NCBI GenBank assembly: GCA_002021875.1
Contig: CP018627.1
Span: 5,208,001-5,272,000, forward strand
DNA: 64,000 nucleotides
Source: Streptomyces hygroscopicus
GTDB taxonomy: Bacteria > Actinomycetota > Actinomycetes > Streptomycetales > Streptomycetaceae
Direction of reading: 5' to 3'
Within the stretch, counting starts at the first letter, position 1. Every line of letters begins with the position of its first letter. The notes below the pieces were generated by a model. The model saw only the letters and a program-made list of their open reading frames with translations, was not told where the DNA came from and ran no database searches. Positions 51,001 through 62,300 of the stretch are shown piece after piece. A program made the translations under genes and the position numbers.

Positions 51001-54000
51001 CGATCGTCAGCTCGTCCAGCCGGTCGCAGCCCACCTGGTCACCGGCGCGGATGGCCAGCTCGACGAAGGCGGTGCCGGGCAGCAGGACGGTGCCCATGAC
51101 GGCGTGGTCGGCCAGCCACGGGTGGCTTTCGAGGGAGAGCCTGCCGGTGAACAGGAAGCCGTCGGAGTCCGCCAGCGGCACGGCCGCGCCCAGCAGCGGG
51201 TGGTCGGCCCGGTCCAGGCCCGCCGACTCCACGTCGCCCACGAAGCCCGCGGGGGACGTCAGCCAGAAGCGGCGGTGCTGGAAGGCGTAGGTCGGCAGGT
51301 CGACGCGGTGGGCGCCGGTCCCGGCGAAGTACGCGGACCAGTCCGGCGTCACCCCACGGACCTGCAGGGCGGCGAGGGCGGTGGCGACGGTCTCGGCCTC
51401 GGGACGGCCGCCGCGCAGCGTGGCGGCGAAACCGGCCGCGTCGGCGTCGGCGAGGCAGTCCTGGCCCATGGCGGACAGCACACCGTCGGGGCCGAGTTCG
51501 AGATAGGTGGTGACGCCCTGCGCTTCGAGGGTGCGGACACCGTCGAGGAAGCGCACGGCCTCGCGGACGTGGCGCACCCAGAAGCCGGGGCTGGTGATCT
51601 CCTCGGCCAGGACCACGGTCCCGGTGAGGTTGGAGACGATCGGGATGCGCGGGGCCTCGTAGGTGAGACCCTCGGCCACCTCGCGGAACGCCTCCAGCAT
51701 CTCGTCCATGCGCGGGGAGTGGAACGCGTGGCTGACGGTGAGCCGCTTGGTCTTACGGCCCCGCTCCTCGAAGGCCGCCGCGATCTCCAGTGCCGCGTCC
51801 TCGTCACCCGCGACCACCACCGAGGTCGGGCCGTTGAGCGCGGCGATGCTGACCCGCTCGGTGAGCAGCGGCAGCACCTCGTCCTCGGACGCCTGGACGG
51901 CGATCATCGCGCCACCCGCCGGAAGCGCCTGCATCAGGCGGCCACGGGCGGCCACGAGCTTCGCCGCGTCGGCGAGCGAGAGCACACCGGCCACCTGCGC
52001 GGCGGCCAGCTCTCCGATGGAGTGGCCGGAGAGGAAGTCGGGCCGCAGGCCCCACGCCTCAGCCAGGTGGAACAGCGCGACCTCGATGGCGAACAGCGCG
52101 GGCTGGGTGAACCCGGTCTGGTCCAGCTCCTCGGCGTCGTTCCCGAACATCACGGTCTTGAGCGGCCGTTCGAGGTACGCGTCCAGCTCGTCGCAGACCG
52201 CGTCCAGTGCCTCGGCGAACGCCGGGTAGGCGTCGTACAGCTCACGGCCCATGCCGAGCCGCTGGCTGCCCTGGCCGGTGAACAGGAACGCCACCTTGCC
52301 GTCCGCCACCGAACCCTGGACCAGCCCCGACGCCGACTCGCCGCGCGCCAGCGCCTCCAGGCCCGAGACCAGCGCCGCACGGTCCCCGCCGACCACGACG
52401 GCACGGTGGTCCAGCGCGGCACGGGTGGTCGCGAGCGAGTACGCCAGGTCGGTCGGCGACAGCTCCGGCCGCCGCTGAAGGTCGGCGAGCAGTCGCTCGG
52501 CCTGCGCCCGCAGCGCGTCGGCGCTCTTCCCGGACATCATCCAGGGCAGCACGGACGGCCGGGCGGCCGGCAGCGCGGACCCCTCCGCCGGTTCGGGCTC
52601 CGGCGCCTGCTCGATGATGGCGTGCGCGTTGGTGCCGCTGACGCCGAAGGAGGAGATACCGGCCCGGCGCGGACGCCCGGTCTCCGGCCACTCCCGCGCC
52701 TCGGTCAGCAGTGAGACCGCGCCCGACTCCCAGTCCACATGCGGCGACGGCTCGTCGATGTGCAGCGACTTGGGCAGGACGCCATGCCGCATCGCCAGCA
52801 CCATCTTGATGATGCCCGCGACACCCGCCGCCGCCTGCGTGTGACCGAAGTTGGACTTGATCGAGCCCAGCCACAGCGGCTGGTCCTCGGTCTTCTCCTT
52901 GCCGTACGTGGCCAGCAGCGCCTGCGCCTCGATCGGGTCACCCAGCGTCGTACCCGTACCGTGCGCCTCGACCGCGTCCACCTCGGACGCCGAAAGACGC
53001 GCGTTCGCCAGCGCCTGCCGGATCACCCGCTGCTGCGACGGGCCGTTCGGCGCCGTCAGACCATTGGACGCACCGTCCTGGTTGACCGCCGTGCCCCGCA
53101 CGACCGCCAGCACCCGGTGACCGTTCTTCCTCGCGTCCGACAGCCGCTCCACCAGCAGCATGCCGACACCCTCGGCCCAGCCGGTGCCGTCCGCGTCGCC
53201 CGAGAAGGACTTGCAGCGGCCGCTGGCCGACAGACCGCCCTGGCGGCTGAAGTCGATGAAGGTGTCCGGGGTGGACATGACGGTGACACCGCCCGCGAGC
53301 GCCATGGTGCACTCGCCGCTGCGCAGCGCCTGCGCCGCCAGATGCAGCGCCACCAGCGACGACGAGCACGCCGTGTCGATGGTGACCGCGGGGCCTTCGA
53401 GACCGAAGGTGTACGCCACCCGGCCCGAGGCGACACTGCCCGCCGTACCGGTGCCGAGGTAGCCCTCCAGGCCCTCCGGCAGGGCGGTCAGCCGGGAGAG
53501 ATAGTCGTGGTACATGACGCCCGCGAAGACACCGGTCTTGCTGCCGCGCACGGTCGCCGGGTCGATCCCGGCCCGCTCGAACGCCTCCCAGGAGCTCTCC
53601 AGCAGCAGCCGCTGGTGCGGGTCCATGGCGAGCGCCTCGCGCGGGTTGATCCCGAAGAAGTCGGGGTCGAACTCGCCCGCGTCGTAGAGGAATCCGCCCT
53701 CGATGGTGGCGCTGGTGCCGGTCTGCTCGGGGTCGTCGCCCAGCAGCCCCTCGAGCTGCCAGCCGCGGTCGGTCGGGAAGCCGGAGATGGCGTCCACCGA
53801 GCCGGTGACGAGCTGCCACAGTTCCTCGGGGCTGGTGACCCCGCCCGGGTAGCGGCAGCTCATGCCGACGATGGCGATGGGCTCGTCGTCGGCGACGGCC
53901 ACGGTGGCGGCGGGGGCCGACGCTGCCTCGTCGGCCTGGTCGCCGAGGATCTCGGTGCGCAGGAAACCGGCGAGCGAGGTGGGCGTCGGGTAGTCGAAGA

Positions 54001-57000
54001 CGAGGGTGGCCGGGAGCCGTACGCCCGTGACGGCGCCGAGGCGGTTGCGCAGCTCGACGGCGGTGAGCGAGTCGAAGCCCAGCTCCTTGAAGGCGCGCCC
54101 GGCGCCGACGGCTTCGGGACCCGCGTAGCCGAGGACAGCGGCGACCTGACCGCAGACGATCTCCAGCAGCAGCCGGTCGCGCTCGGGGACGGACAGTCCC
54201 AGGAGCCGCTCCACGAGCCCGCCGGGGGCCGCGCCGCCGCCCGCCTCCACCACACGGCGGCCGGGGGCCCGCACCAGGCCGCGCAGCAGCGCGGGGACCA
54301 TGGTGGCGTCGGCGTGGCGCAGCGGCGCCAGGTCCAGGTGCATGGGGACGAGCGTGGGGTCGCCCACGGCCAGCGCGGTGTCCAGGAGGGCGAGGCCCTC
54401 CTCGGAGGAGAGCGCGGCCACTCCGGCGCGGGTGATGCGCTGGATGTCGGTGTCGTCCAGGTCGCCGGTCATCCCGCTGCGCTCGGCCCACAGGCCCCAG
54501 GCGAGGGCGGTGGCGGGCAGCCCCTGGGCGCGGCGCCGGTGGGCGAGGGCGTCCAGGAAGGCGTTGGCGGCCGCGTAGTTGGCCTGGCCGGGGCCGCCGA
54601 GGGTACCGGCGGCGGCGGAGAACAGCACGAACGCGGACAGGTCGAGGTCGCGGGTCAGCTCGTGCAGGTGCCACGCGGCGTCGACCTTGGGCGGCAGGAC
54701 GCGGTCGACGCGCTCGGCCGTCAGCGAGCCGATCACACCGTCGTCCAGCACGCCCGCCGTGTGCACCACGGCGGTCAGCGGATGCTCGGCCGGGATGGCG
54801 GCCAGGGTCGCGGCGAGGGCGGTGCGGTCGGCCACGTCGCAGGCGGTGAGGGTGACCTCGGCGCCCGACGCGCGCAGTTCGGCGACGAGTTCGGCGGCGC
54901 CGTGGGCGTCGGCCCCGCGCCTGCTGAGCAGCAGCAGGTGGCGCACGCCGCGCTCGGTGACCAGGTGGCGGGCGACGAGCCCGCCGAGGGTGCCGGTGGC
55001 GCCGGTGACCAGGGCGGTGCCCTCGGGGTCGAGCGCGGGGGCGGTCTGCTCGGGGTCGGCGGCGACCTTGGCCAGACGCGGGACGACCACGGTCCCGGCG
55101 CGGACCGCGAGCTGCGATTCGCCGGTGGCCAGGGCGGGGGCGAGCGCGCGGTACGAGGCGTCGCCGCCCTCGATGTCGACCAGGGTGAAGCGGTCCGGGT
55201 TCTCGGACTGCGCGGAGCGCAGCAGACCCCACAGCGGGGCGTGGGCCAGGTCCACGGTGTCGGCGTCGGCGTAGGTGGCGACGGCGCCACGGGTGGCGAT
55301 CACCAGCCGGGAGCCCTCGAAGCGGGCGTCGGCGAGCCAGCTTTGGACCAGCTCCAGCGCGCGGTGCAGGGCCTCGCGTACGGCGGCCTCGACGGGACGG
55401 TCCGTCCCGTCCGCGAAGAACGGGACGACGACGGCCTGCGGCACCGGAGTCCCGGCGTCCACGGCCTCGCCGAGCGCGGCCAGGTCGGCGTAGCCGGCGG
55501 CGGTGGGCAGCGCGGCGGCGAGCTCGGGGTGCTCGGCGCCCAGCAGCGCCCACTGCCCGGCCACGACGGTGGTGGCGGCGGGCACCGGGGCGGGGGTCCA
55601 CTCGACGCGGAACAGCGCCTCGTGGAAGGCGGCGCGCGCGGCGTGCACCTGGTCGGGCGAGACCGGGCGCAGCAGCAGCGAGTCGACGGAGGCGACGGGT
55701 GCGCCGCTCTCGTCCGTGACCAGTACGGCCACGGCGTCCTGACCGGCGGGCGAGAGCCGGACGCGGAGCGTGGCGGCACCGACGGCGTGGAGCCGGACGC
55801 CGCTCCAGGAGAAGGGGAGACGGCCGTGTTCGGTGTCCTCCAGGAGGGAGCCGATGCCCACGGCGTGCAGGGCCGCGTCCAGCAGCGCGGGGTGCAGTCC
55901 GAACAGCTCGGCCTCGGCGCGGGCGCTCTCGGGCAGCCGCACCTCGGCGTACACCTGGTCCTCGTGCTGCCAGGCGCCCTGGAGCCCCTGGAAGACGGGG
56001 CCGTAGGCGAATCCGCTCTCGGCGAGCCAGTCGTAGAGGCCGTCCACGGGGACCTCGGTGGCACCGGCCGGCGGCCAGGCGGTGAGGCTCTCGGAATGGA
56101 CGGAGGGAGTGGTCGCGCCGGTGCCGAGCACACCGGTGGCGTGGCGGGTCCACTCGCCCTCGCCCCAGGTGCCGTCGGCGGCGTCCTCCAGGCGCGAGTG
56201 CAGGGTCAGCGAGCGGCGGCCGGTCTCGTCCGGGGCGCCTACGGACACCTGGAGCTGGACGCCGCCCTGCGGGGCCAGGACCAGCGGGGCTTCGAGGGTG
56301 AGCTCCTCCAGGACGTCCGCGCCGACGTGGTCACCGGCGCGGATGGCCAGCTCCACGAAGGCGGTGCCGGGCAGCAGCACGGTGTCCATGACGGCGTGGT
56401 CGGCCAGCCACGGGTGGGTCTGGAGGGACAGCCGCCCGGTGAAGAGGAATCCGGCGGCGTCGGCGAGCGACACGGCGGCGCCGAGCAGCGGATGGTCGGC
56501 GGAGCCGAGTCCGGCGGCGGTGACGTCGCCGGTCCAGGGGCCGGGCGGCTCGGGCCAGTACAGCTCGCGCTGGAAGGCGTAGGTGGGCAGTTCGACGCGG
56601 CGGGCGCCGGAGCCCTCGAAGACCGCGGCCCAGTCGACGGCCACGCCGTGGACGTGGGCGCGGGCGAGCGCACCGGCCAGGGCGGTGGCCTCGGGGCGGT
56701 CGCCGCGCAGCATGGGGACGAACACGGCGCCGTCGGAGGTGACGCAGTCCTGCGCCATGGCGGAGAGCACCCCGTCGGGGCCCAGCTCCACGTAGGCGCC
56801 GACGTCGTACTCCTCGAGCCGGCGGATGCCGTCGGTGAAGCGGACCGCCTCACGGACGTGCCGGACCCAGTAGTCGGGCGAGCAGATCTCGTCGGCGGAG
56901 ACCGATCCGCCGGTCAGGTTGGAGATGATGGGGATGACCGGCGGGGCGTAGGTCACCTGCCGGGCGACCTCGCGGAAGGCGTCCAGCATCCCGTCCATGC

Positions 57001-59293
57001 GGGGCGAGTGGAACGCGTGGCTGACGGTGAGCCGCTTGGTCTTGCGGCCCTGGGCCTCGAAGGACGCGGCGATCGCGACAGCCGTCTCCTCGTCACCGGC
57101 GATGACGACCGAGGTGGGCCCGTTGAGCGCGGCGATCGACACCCGCTCGGTGAGCAGCGGCGCCACCTCGTCCTCGGCCGCCTGGATCGCGATCATCGCG
57201 CCACCGGCGGGCAGTTCCTCCATCAGCCGGCCACGGGCGGCCACCAGCTTCGCCGCGTCGGCGAGCGACAGCACACCGGCCACATGCGCGGCGGCCAGCT
57301 CTCCGATGGAGTGGCCGACGAGGAAGTCGGGCTTCACACCCCAGGTTTCCAGCAGCCGGAACAGCGCCACTTCGAGGGCGAACAGCGCGGGCTGGGTGTA
57401 GCCGGTCCGGTCCAGCAGTCCGCTGTCCTCGCCGAACATCACCTCGCGCAGCGGCCGCTGAAGGTGCTGGTCGAGCTCGGCGCACACCTCGTCCAGGGCG
57501 CGGGCGAAGGCCGGGACGGCCGCGTACAGCTCACGGCCCATTCCGGTGCGCTGGCTGCCCTGGCCGGTGAAGAGGAACGCGACCTTGCCCTCGCCGACCT
57601 CGCCGCGCACGACGCCGCCCGCGGGGGCGTCCTCGGCCAGCTCGGCCAGTCCGCGCAGCAGTTCCTCGCGGCCGCCCTCGCCCGCGAGGACCACGGCCCG
57701 GTGGTCCAGCGCGGCGCGGGTGGTGGCCAGCGAGTGGGCCAGGTCGGCCAGGCCGAGGCCCGGCTCGTCCCGCACATGGGCGGTGAGCCGCTCGGCCTGG
57801 GCACGCAGCGCCGCCGCGCTCTGCGCGGACACCAGCACCGGCACCAGACCGCCGACGCCGGTCCACTCCGAAGGCGTCGCGTCATCGCCGGGGGCCTCGC
57901 GGTCCTCGGCGGGCGCCTGCTCGATGACGGTGTGCGCGTTCGTACCGCTCACACCGAAGGAGGAGATGCCCGCGCGGCGCGGCTGGCCGGTCCGAGGCCA
58001 CGGGGTGTTCTCGGTGAGCAGGGAGACGGCGCCGGCCGTCCAGTCCACGTCCCGGGAGGGCGCGTCGACATGCAGGGTCCTGGGCAGCACACCGTGCTCG
58101 ATGGCCTTGACCATCTTGATGATCCCGGCGACACCGGCCGCGGCCTGGGTGTGCCCGAAGTTGGACTTGATCGAGCCGAGCCACAGCGGGCGGCCCTCGG
58201 CCCGGTTCTGCCCGTAGGTGGCGAGCAGCGCCTGCGCCTCGATGGGGTCGCCGAGGCTGGTGCCGGTGCCGTGCGCCTCGACGGCGTCCACCTGGGCCGG
58301 GGTGAGCCGGGCGTCGGTGAGCGCCTGGCGGATGACGCGCTGCTGGGACGGGCCGTTGGGCGCCGTCAGACCGTTGGACGCGCCGTCCTGGTTGATGGCG
58401 GAGCCACGGACGATGGCCAGCACCGGGTGGCCGTTCTTGCGGGCGTCCGACAGCCGCTCGACGAGCAGCATGCCGACGCCCTCGCCCCAGCCGGTGCCGT
58501 CCGCGCCGTCGGCGAACGCCTTGCAGCGGCCGTCGGGCGCCAGGCCCCGCTGGCGGCTGAAGTTGATGAACGCGCGCGGGCTGTTCATCACCGTGACGCC
58601 GCCGGTGAGCGCCAGCGAGCACTCGCCGCCTCGCAACGCCTGGATGGCCAGGTGCAGCGCCACCAGCGACGCCGAGCACGCGGTGTCGACGGTGAGGGCC
58701 GGGCCCTCCAGACCGAAGGTGTAGGAGATCCGGCCGGAGATGACGCTGGCCGCGTTGCCGGTGAGCAGATACTGCTCGACGCCCTGCGGCAGCGTGTGCA
58801 TCAGCTCCGGGTAGTCCTGGCCGTTGGTGCCGACGAAGACACCGGCCTTGCTGCCGCGGAGCGTGGCCGGGTCGATCCCGGCCCGCTCGAACGCCTCCCA
58901 GGACGTCTCCAGCAGCAGCCGCTGCTGCGGGTCCATGCCGAGGGTCTCGCGCGGGCTGATCCCGAAGAACGCGGCGTCGAACTCGCCCGCACCCTCCAGG
59001 AATCCGCCCTTGTCGGTGTAGCTGGTGCCCTGCTGGTCGGGGTCGTCGGCGAAGAGCGCATCGGTGTCCCAGCCGCGGTCCGTGGGGAAGTCCGCGATGG
59101 CGTCGCCGCCCGCGGCCACGAGCTCCCAGAGCTGCTCCGGAGACGTGACGCCGCCGGGGAACCGGCAGCTCATGCCGACGATCGCGATCGGCTCAGGCTC
59201 CTGCGACTCGACCTCGCGAAGACGCTGCCGCGTCTGGTGCAGATCGGCAGTTACCCGCTTGAGGTAGTCGAGGATCTTGTCCTGATCCGACAT
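42035..59293 (-). CDS. Type I modular PKS B: three modules
   Basis: 5752 residues. The start [20 protein letters not shown] (docking helix) is at ATG 59293, with GGTGAG upstream; in-frame ATGs at 59308 and 59320 are alternatives. B1: KS (Cys206), AT (Ser662; HAFH 759, malonyl), DH (His966 but [10 protein letters not shown], with Asp970 for Gly), KR (Tyr1573, but Ala1560 for the catalytic Ser), ACP (Ser1742). B2: KS (Cys1976), AT (Ser2425, malonyl), DH (His2730), ER ([18 protein letters not shown], about 3320), KR (Tyr3647), ACP (Ser3817): full reduction. B3: KS (Cys4054), AT (Ser4508, malonyl), DH (His4811), KR (Tyr5458), ACP (Ser5631). The C-terminal docking domain (about 5660-5752) should pair with PKS C. 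All KRs have LDD (B-type). A repeat-derived loop lies in B3 at about residues 5135-5186. Confidence 0.96.
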   Translation of the reverse strand: MSDQDKILDYLKRVTADLHQTRQRLREVESQEPEPIAIVGMSCRFPGGVTSPEQLWELVAAGGDAIADFPTDRGWDTDALFADDPDQQGTSYTDKGGFLEGAGEFDAAFFGISPRETLGMDPQQRLLLETSWEAFERAGIDPATLRGSKAGVFVGTNGQDYPELMHTLPQGVEQYLLTGNAASVISGRISYTFGLEGPALTVDTACSASLVALHLAIQALRGGECSLALTGGVTVMNSPRAFINFSRQRGLAPDGRCKAFADGADGTGWGEGVGMLLVERLSDARKNGHPVLAIVRGSAINQDGASNGLTAPNGPSQQRVIRQALTDARLTPAQVDAVEAHGTGTSLGDPIEAQALLATYGQNRAEGRPLWLGSIKSNFGHTQAAAGVAGIIKMVKAIEHGVLPRTLHVDAPSRDVDWTAGAVSLLTENTPWPRTGQPRRAGISSFGVSGTNAHTVIEQAPAEDREAPGDDATPSEWTGVGGLVPVLVSAQSAAALRAQAERLTAHVRDEPGLGLADLAHSLATTRAALDHRAVVLAGEGGREELLRGLAELAEDAPAGGVVRGEVGEGKVAFLFTGQGSQRTGMGRELYAAVPAFARALDEVCAELDQHLQRPLREVMFGEDSGLLDRTGYTQPALFALEVALFRLLETWGVKPDFLVGHSIGELAAAHVAGVLSLADAAKLVAARGRLMEELPAGGAMIAIQAAEDEVAPLLTERVSIAALNGPTSVVIAGDEETAVAIAASFEAQGRKTKRLTVSHAFHSPRMDGMLDAFREVARQVTYAPPVIPIISNLTGGSVSADEICSPDYWVRHVREAVRFTDGIRRLEEYDVGAYVELGPDGVLSAMAQDCVTSDGAVFVPMLRGDRPEATALAGALARAHVHGVAVDWAAVFEGSGARRVELPTYAFQRELYWPEPPGPWTGDVTAAGLGSADHPLLGAAVSLADAAGFLFTGRLSLQTHPWLADHAVMDTVLLPGTAFVELAIRAGDHVGADVLEELTLEAPLVLAPQGGVQLQVSVGAPDETGRRSLTLHSRLEDAADGTWGEGEWTRHATGVLGTGATTPSVHSESLTAWPPAGATEVPVDGLYDWLAESGFAYGPVFQGLQGAWQHEDQVYAEVRLPESARAEAELFGLHPALLDAALHAVGIGSLLEDTEHGRLPFSWSGVRLHAVGAATLRVRLSPAGQDAVAVLVTDESGAPVASVDSLLLRPVSPDQVHAARAAFHEALFRVEWTPAPVPAATTVVAGQWALLGAEHPELAAALPTAAGYADLAALGEAVDAGTPVPQAVVVPFFADGTDRPVEAAVREALHRALELVQSWLADARFEGSRLVIATRGAVATYADADTVDLAHAPLWGLLRSAQSENPDRFTLVDIEGGDASYRALAPALATGESQLAVRAGTVVVPRLAKVAADPEQTAPALDPEGTALVTGATGTLGGLVARHLVTERGVRHLLLLSRRGADAHGAAELVAELRASGAEVTLTACDVADRTALAATLAAIPAEHPLTAVVHTAGVLDDGVIGSLTAERVDRVLPPKVDAAWHLHELTRDLDLSAFVLFSAAAGTLGGPGQANYAAANAFLDALAHRRRAQGLPATALAWGLWAERSGMTGDLDDTDIQRITRAGVAALSSEEGLALLDTALAVGDPTLVPMHLDLAPLRHADATMVPALLRGLVRAPGRRVVEAGGGAAPGGLVERLLGLSVPERDRLLLEIVCGQVAAVLGYAGPEAVGAGRAFKELGFDSLTAVELRNRLGAVTGVRLPATLVFDYPTPTSLAGFLRTEILGDQADEAASAPAATVAVADDEPIAIVGMSCRYPGGVTSPEELWQLVTGSVDAISGFPTDRGWQLEGLLGDDPEQTGTSATIEGGFLYDAGEFDPDFFGINPREALAMDPHQRLLLESSWEAFERAGIDPATVRGSKTGVFAGVMYHDYLSRLTALPEGLEGYLGTGTAGSVASGRVAYTFGLEGPAVTIDTACSSSLVALHLAAQALRSGECTMALAGGVTVMSTPDTFIDFSRQGGLSASGRCKSFSGDADGTGWAEGVGMLLVERLSDARKNGHRVLAVVRGTAVNQDGASNGLTAPNGPSQQRVIRQALANARLSASEVDAVEAHGTGTTLGDPIEAQALLATYGKEKTEDQPLWLGSIKSNFGHTQAAAGVAGIIKMVLAMRHGVLPKSLHIDEPSPHVDWESGAVSLLTEAREWPETGRPRRAGISSFGVSGTNAHAIIEQAPEPEPAEGSALPAARPSVLPWMMSGKSADALRAQAERLLADLQRRPELSPTDLAYSLATTRAALDHRAVVVGGDRAALVSGLEALARGESASGLVQGSVADGKVAFLFTGQGSQRLGMGRELYDAYPAFAEALDAVCDELDAYLERPLKTVMFGNDAEELDQTGFTQPALFAIEVALFHLAEAWGLRPDFLSGHSIGELAAAQVAGVLSLADAAKLVAARGRLMQALPAGGAMIAVQASEDEVLPLLTERVSIAALNGPTSVVVAGDEDAALEIAAAFEERGRKTKRLTVSHAFHSPRMDEMLEAFREVAEGLTYEAPRIPIVSNLTGTVVLAEEITSPGFWVRHVREAVRFLDGVRTLEAQGVTTYLELGPDGVLSAMGQDCLADADAAGFAATLRGGRPEAETVATALAALQVRGVTPDWSAYFAGTGAHRVDLPTYAFQHRRFWLTSPAGFVGDVESAGLDRADHPLLGAAVPLADSDGFLFTGRLSLESHPWLADHAVMGTVLLPGTAFVELAIRAGDQVGCDRLDELTIEAPLVLPERGAVQLQILVGAPQQAGHRTLELYSRAQDAPAELPWIRHASGVLVAGAPRPSFDLTAWPPPGAEPAEVEGLYEHLAQGGFAYGPMFQGLSAAWLRGDEVFAEVRLPEDRKSEATAFGLHPALLDAALHSTFARPDGDEQGRLPFSWSGVSLHAVGADALRVRLTPAGADGVTLELADGTGAPVASVEQLALRPVSAGQLTDGRSAAYHESLYRLDWATVPLATDGAATAAWTVLGEGAPAALTSGAAVHADLDALAAAGDAPEYVLVYLDPRGATDDEVTAAVHTATQRTLALVRAWLADDRFAASQLVLVTRGAVATAGDAGTHDLAHAPAWGLVRSAQSENPDRLVLVDLDGTDASYEALGTAIASGEPQFVLRRGAVHAPRLARTAASGPMVPPPGEPAWRLDIQDKGTLENLTLLPSPEAAAPLETGQVRVAVRAAGVNFRDVLNALGMYPGDAGLMGSEGAGVVLETGPGVTDLAPGDRVMGMLPGGFGPLVVVDRRMIAPMPEGWSFAQAASVPIVFMTAYYALRDLADLQGGESLLVHAAAGGVGMAAVQLARHWGVDVYATASQGKWDTLRSLGLADDRIASSRDLAFEDTFREASGGRGVDVVLDSLAREFVDASLRLLPRGGRFVEMGKTDVRLPEEVAAAYPGVSYQAFDLTEAGLDRIQEMLCELLELFQRGALRALPITAWDLRQAPDAFRYLSQARHIGKVVLTVPAPWNPDGTVLITGGTGTLGGLVARHAVTERGARRLLLTSRRGEQAAGAAELAAELRELGAEVTIAACDAADRDALAAVLADIPAGHPLTAVVHTAGVLDDGVIGSLTPERLEKVLRPKVDAAVNLHELTRDQDLAAFVLFSSAAGTFGGPGQANYAAANSFLDALARHRQAQGLAATSLAWGLWAEASGMTGELEATDKSRMTRSGVLGLSSDEGLALFDAAQEVGDAFLVPMQLDLAPLTGAPIEMVPPLLRGLVRGGTTRRTAESGAAQDASSLVERLVRLDAAERERTLLDLVRAQVAVVLGHDSPDAVEASRAFKDLGFDSLTAVEFRNRLGGAAGLRLPATLVFDYPTPTALAGYLLEELLGSEAAAAVPARAEGPAGGVADADDPIAIIAMSCRFPGDVRTPEDLWELLAEGRDGIARLPEDRGWDLDAFYDPDPDRPGTSYAREGGFYYDAHHFDPAFFGINPREALAMDPQQRLLLETSWESFERAGLDPGALRGKQVGVFVGQMHNDYVSRLHTVPEGVEGYLGTGGSSSIASGRVSYTFGFEGPAVTVDTACSSSLVALHLAAQALRNGECTMALAGGVTIITTPDVFTEFSRQRGLARNGRCKPFAAAADGTAWGEGVGMLLVERLSDARKNGHRVLAVVRGTAVNQDGASNGLTAPNGPSQQRVIRQALANAGLSAGEVDAVEAHGTGTTLGDPIEAQALLATYGKEKTEDQPLWLGSIKSNFGHTQAAAGVAGIIKMVLAMRHGVLPKSLHIDEPSPHVDWESGAVSLLSEAREWPETGRPRRAGISSFGMSGTNAHAIIEQLPEPEPAEAPALPAAQPSVEPSVLPWVMSAKTPEALRAQGARLRAQVADHPELSLADVGHSLATSRVSFEHRATLVAAGRDAFLAGLDALAEGRTATGLVEGAVAEGGKLAVLFTGQGSQRLGMGRELYDAYPAFAEALDAVCDELDAHLERPLRDVLFGDDAEALDQTGFTQPALFAVEVALFRLVETWGVQPDYLSGHSIGELAAAQVAGVLSLADAAKLVAARGRLMQRLPAGGAMIAVQASEDEVTPQLGKRVSIAAVNGPTSVVVAGDEDAALEIAASFEAEGRKTKRLTVSHAFHSPHMDGMLDAFREVAQGLAYQAPKIPIVSNLTGGVVAAEEITSPDFWVRHVREAVRFLDGVRTLETQGVTTYLELGPDGVLTAMAQDCVTEDGGSFATALRGGRPEAETLLTAVGTAQVRGAAVDFTALYAPYGPHQVDLPTYAFQRRSFWLNAGPVGGDATAIGLHAAGHPLLGAAVELPDSDGIAFTGRLSLQTQPWLADHAVMGTVLLPGTAFVELALRAGDHAGCDRLDELTLEAPLIVPDQGAVQLRLALAAPDDTGRRALTLHSRAEGAPADEPWLRHATGALAAGTAESSFDLSAWPPAEAERIDTDGLYEGLADSGFDYGPVFQGLTAAWRRGDEVFAEVSLPEDRKSDAAAFGLHPALLDAALHALGLSAAEQGGGQGRLPFSWTGVSLHAVGASALRVRLDGTATGTVTLELADTTGAPVASVEGLALRTISPDQLGAARPGGASDSLFRLDWVPVTASPSGEVTPDRWASVGPDTLALTGYQDLAALAEAVEGGKALPEYIVASLAAGAALQAGPSAANQARPAIEDTPEGRAGAPAATLEARPALEDRGPGAEPMVAGRGGTGENPIQAAHQATTHTLTLLQTYLAEDRFADTRLVILTTGAVSTGTDESAPDPAQAAVWGLVRSAQAENPDRIVLVDTDGQGEPRKTVAAALAAGEPQVAVRNGTARAPRLARAAVAAERETPAFDPDGTVLITGATGTLGTLFAKHLATNHAVRHLLLLSRRGDQAPGAPELTAELTALGAEARWAACDAADRTALAEAIESIPTAHPLTAVIHTAGVLDDGVIASLTPERMATVARPKADAAWNLHELTRDSALSAFVLFSSASGVFGGPGQGNYAAANAFLDALAQHRRASGLPATSLAWGLWSVAGGGMGGELDEAEIARIRRGGVGVLTAESGLELFDAAQGSDEALLVPLPLDMAALRAQAGSGMLPALFRGLVRAPARRAAESAAAAAAGAEALRERLAGLSEPEREEVLLELVCTQVAAVLGYPGPETVDPARSFSEVGFDSLTAVELRNRLNATTGVRLPATLVFDYPTPNALVEYLRGEILPDDATAVTSLLAELDGLEKSLSGAAPDDEGRSRITARLQALLAQWNDDRGPEDGAGVAEELESATDDDLFDFIGKEFGIS
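43737..43890. repeat. Streptomyces intergenic-type repeat inside PKS module B3
   Basis: About 150 bases related to the element at 37917-38106: the same left segment (TTTTCCCCTGTCCCGCCCC, CATGGGCTCCGCCCCTGGAC), then TCAAGCGCCGGACGGGCT (43797-43814) and TCAATCGCCGGACGGGCT (43860-43877). In frame on the minus strand it encodes [18 protein letters not shown] and [19 protein letters not shown], at the same place in the KR structural subdomain. Confidence 0.75.
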
Positions 59294-59349
59294 TGGAGTC
59301 TCACCCATGCTTCTCGTCACAAACCTTGCGCCCGGGGACCTTCAGATCC

Positions 59350-62300
59350 TCAGATTCCGAGTTCTTTGTCGATGAAGGCGAAGACCTCGTCGGGCGTCGC
59401 CTCCTGCAACTTCTCCGTCACGGTCCCGCTCTCGCCGTCCGCCGCCTCGGCCTCGGCCGTACGGGGCTCCGCCCACTTCGCCGCGAGGTCCCGCAGCCGG
59501 GCCGCGATGTCGTCCCGTGCCTCGCTGTCGGGGTCGAGTACGGACAGCGCGGACTCCAGCGCCTCGAGCTCCGCCAGCCCGGGGGCGGCGGCCGTACCGC
59601 CGTCGCCCACGATCCGGCCGCACAGGAACTCGGCGAGGACCGCCGGGGTCGGGTAGTCGAAGACCAGCGTGGCGGGCAGCTTCTGCCCGGTGGCGGCGGT
59701 CAGCCGGTTGCGCAGCTCCAGCGCGATGAGCGAGTCGAAGCCCAGCTCCTTGAACGCCCGCCCGGCGCCGACCTCGTCGGTCGAGGGGTGGCCGAGCGCG
59801 GCGGCCGCGTTGGTGCGCACGACCTCCAGGACGACCACGGACTGTTCGGCCCGGGAGATCCCGGCCAGCCGCTTGCGCAGCGCGTCCGCCGGGGACCCGT
59901 CCGAGGCCGTACCGGGCTCACCGGCCGCGGCGCCGGTCTCCCGCAGCCGCCGGACCTCGGGCAGTTCGCCGATGAGCGGGCTGGGGCGGACCGCCGTGTA
60001 GCCGTAGGCGAAGCGGTCCCACTGGATGTCGGCGACGGCCACGACCGTGTCGGCGTGGTCCAGGGCCCGCTGCAGCGCCGTGATCGCCGCGTGCGGCGCC
60101 ATCGCCGGGACACCGCCCCGGTCCAGCCGCTCGCCGATGGCGCCGTCGGCGGCCAGACCCGTCTCGCCCCAGCGGCCCCAGGCCACCGAGGTGGCGGGCA
60201 GGCCCTGGGCGCGGCGCTGTTCGGCCAGCGCGTCGAGGTAGGCGTTGGCCGCCGCGTAGTTGCCCTGTCCGGCGTCGCCGAGCGTGCCCGCGATACCGGA
60301 GAACAGCACGAACGCGGACAGCTCCAGGTCGCGGGTCAGCTCGTGCAGGTGGCGCGCCGCGTCGGCCTTGGGGCCGAGGACGGTGGCGAACCGCTCCGGG
60401 GTGAGCGCGTCCAGGACACCGTCGTCCAGGACGCCCGCGGCGTGCATGACCGCCGTGAGCGGCTGGTCGGCCGGGATGGCGGCCAGCAGCGTCTCGACGG
60501 CCTTGCGGTCGGCCACATCACACGCGGCGACGGTGACCTTGGTGCCCAGTTCGGTCAGCTCGTCCCGCAGCTCGGCCGCGCCCGGCGCCTCCGGCCCACG
60601 GCGGCTGGTGAGCACCAGATGCTCGGCGCCGCCCGCGGCCAGCCAGCGCGCCACATGGGCGCCCAGCGCGCCCGTACCGCCGGTGACCAGCGTGGTACCG
60701 GCCGGCTTCCACGTCCGTACGGCGGGCGCACCGGCCAGCGGGGCGTGCGCGAGCCTGCGGGCGAACACCCCGGCCGCGCGCACCGCGATCTGGTCCTCGC
60801 CGTCGGCCCCGGCGAGCACCCCGGCGAGCCGGGCCAGCGCCCGCTCGTCGGGCGATCCGGGCAGGTCGACCAGACCGCCCCAGCGCTCCGGGTACTCCAG
60901 CGCCGCGGTCCGGCCCAGGCCCCAGACGAGCGCCTGATCGGGGGATTCCACGGTGTCCGTCTGCCCGACGGCGACCGCGCCCCGGGTGGCGCACCACAGC
61001 GGCGCCTCCACCCCGGCGTCGCCCAGCGCCTGGATCAGCGCGGCGGTGCCGGTCAGCCCGGCGTTGACACCGTCGGTGCCGGGCGCGGTGCCCTGGTCGA
61101 AGGCGAGCAGCGACAGCACACCCGAGACGGTCGCGGCGTCGGCCAGCTCCTCGCGCACCAGACGGGTCAGCGACGCGCGGTCCGACTCCACGGCGGTCGG
61201 GGTGATCTGCCGTACCTCGGCGCCGCGTTCGGTGAGCATCCGGACCGCGCCGAGCGTCCAGTCGTCGATGGCGGCGGACTCGGGCACGGCCAGCAGCCAG
61301 GTCCCGGACAGCCGCGGGGCCTGGCGCTCGGTCAGGGAGGTCCAGGTCGCGCGGTAGCGCCAGCCGTCCACCGTGGACTGCTCACGGGCCTGCTTGCGCC
61401 AGGTGGCCAGGGCGGGCAGGACGGCGCCGAGCGAGGACCGCTCACCGTCGTCCGCGAACGCGAGGGTGTCGGCCAGCGACGCCAGGTCCTCGCGCTCGAC
61501 GGCCTCCCAGAAGCGGGCGTCGACGGCATCGGACGGCGCGCCCGACTCGTCGGCCGGGGTGTCGGCCGCCCGCGGCCAGTAGCTCTGGTGCTGGAAGGCG
61601 TACGTGGGCAGCTCGACGCGCTCGGCGCCCGTCCCCTCGTACACCGCGTCCCAGTCGACGCTCACACCACGCGTCCACGCCTCGCCGACGGAGATCCAGA
61701 AGCGCTCCAGGCCGCCCTCGTCACGGCGCAGCGACCCGATCGCGGCGGCCTCCCGGCCCGCGTCCTCGGCGGTCTCCTGCACGCCCATCGTCAGGACGGG
61801 GTGGGCGCTGGACTCGATGAACACTCCGAAGCCCTCGTCGAGCAGGCGGCGGATGGCGCCCTCCAGCTCGACGGTGCGACGGAGATTGGTGAACCAGTAC
61901 TCGGCGTCCAGCTCGGAACCGTCGACCCACTCCCCCGTCACCGTCGACAGGAACGGCACCTCGGCCGCCTTGGGCTCCACGGGCGCCAGCAGCTCCAGCA
62001 ACTCGTCACGGAGCAGCTCGACCTGCGCGGAGTGCGAGGCGTAGTCCACCGGCACCCGGCGCGCCCGCACCTCATCGGCCTCACACGCGGCGACCAGCTC
62101 ATCGAGCGCGGTCGGCTCACCGGAGACGACCACCGACGACGGTCCGTTGACGGCCGCCACCGAGATGCGCTCCTCGCCCCAGGGCTCGATCCGCTCCCGT
62201 ACGTCCGCCACCGGCAGCGCCACGGACACCATGCCGCCCTTGCCCGCCAGCACCCGGCCGATCGCCTGACTGCGCAGCGCCACCACCCGCGCCGCGTCCT

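Noticed and set aside
42035..59320. PKS B start at 59320
   Set aside because: The extra MTRSMGETP segment is outside the docking helix seen in homologues; GGTGAG is well placed for ATG 59293.
52739..59656. Long open frame on the plus strand opposite PKS B
   Set aside because: Same antisense effect of third-position GC bias; no recognisable protein family.
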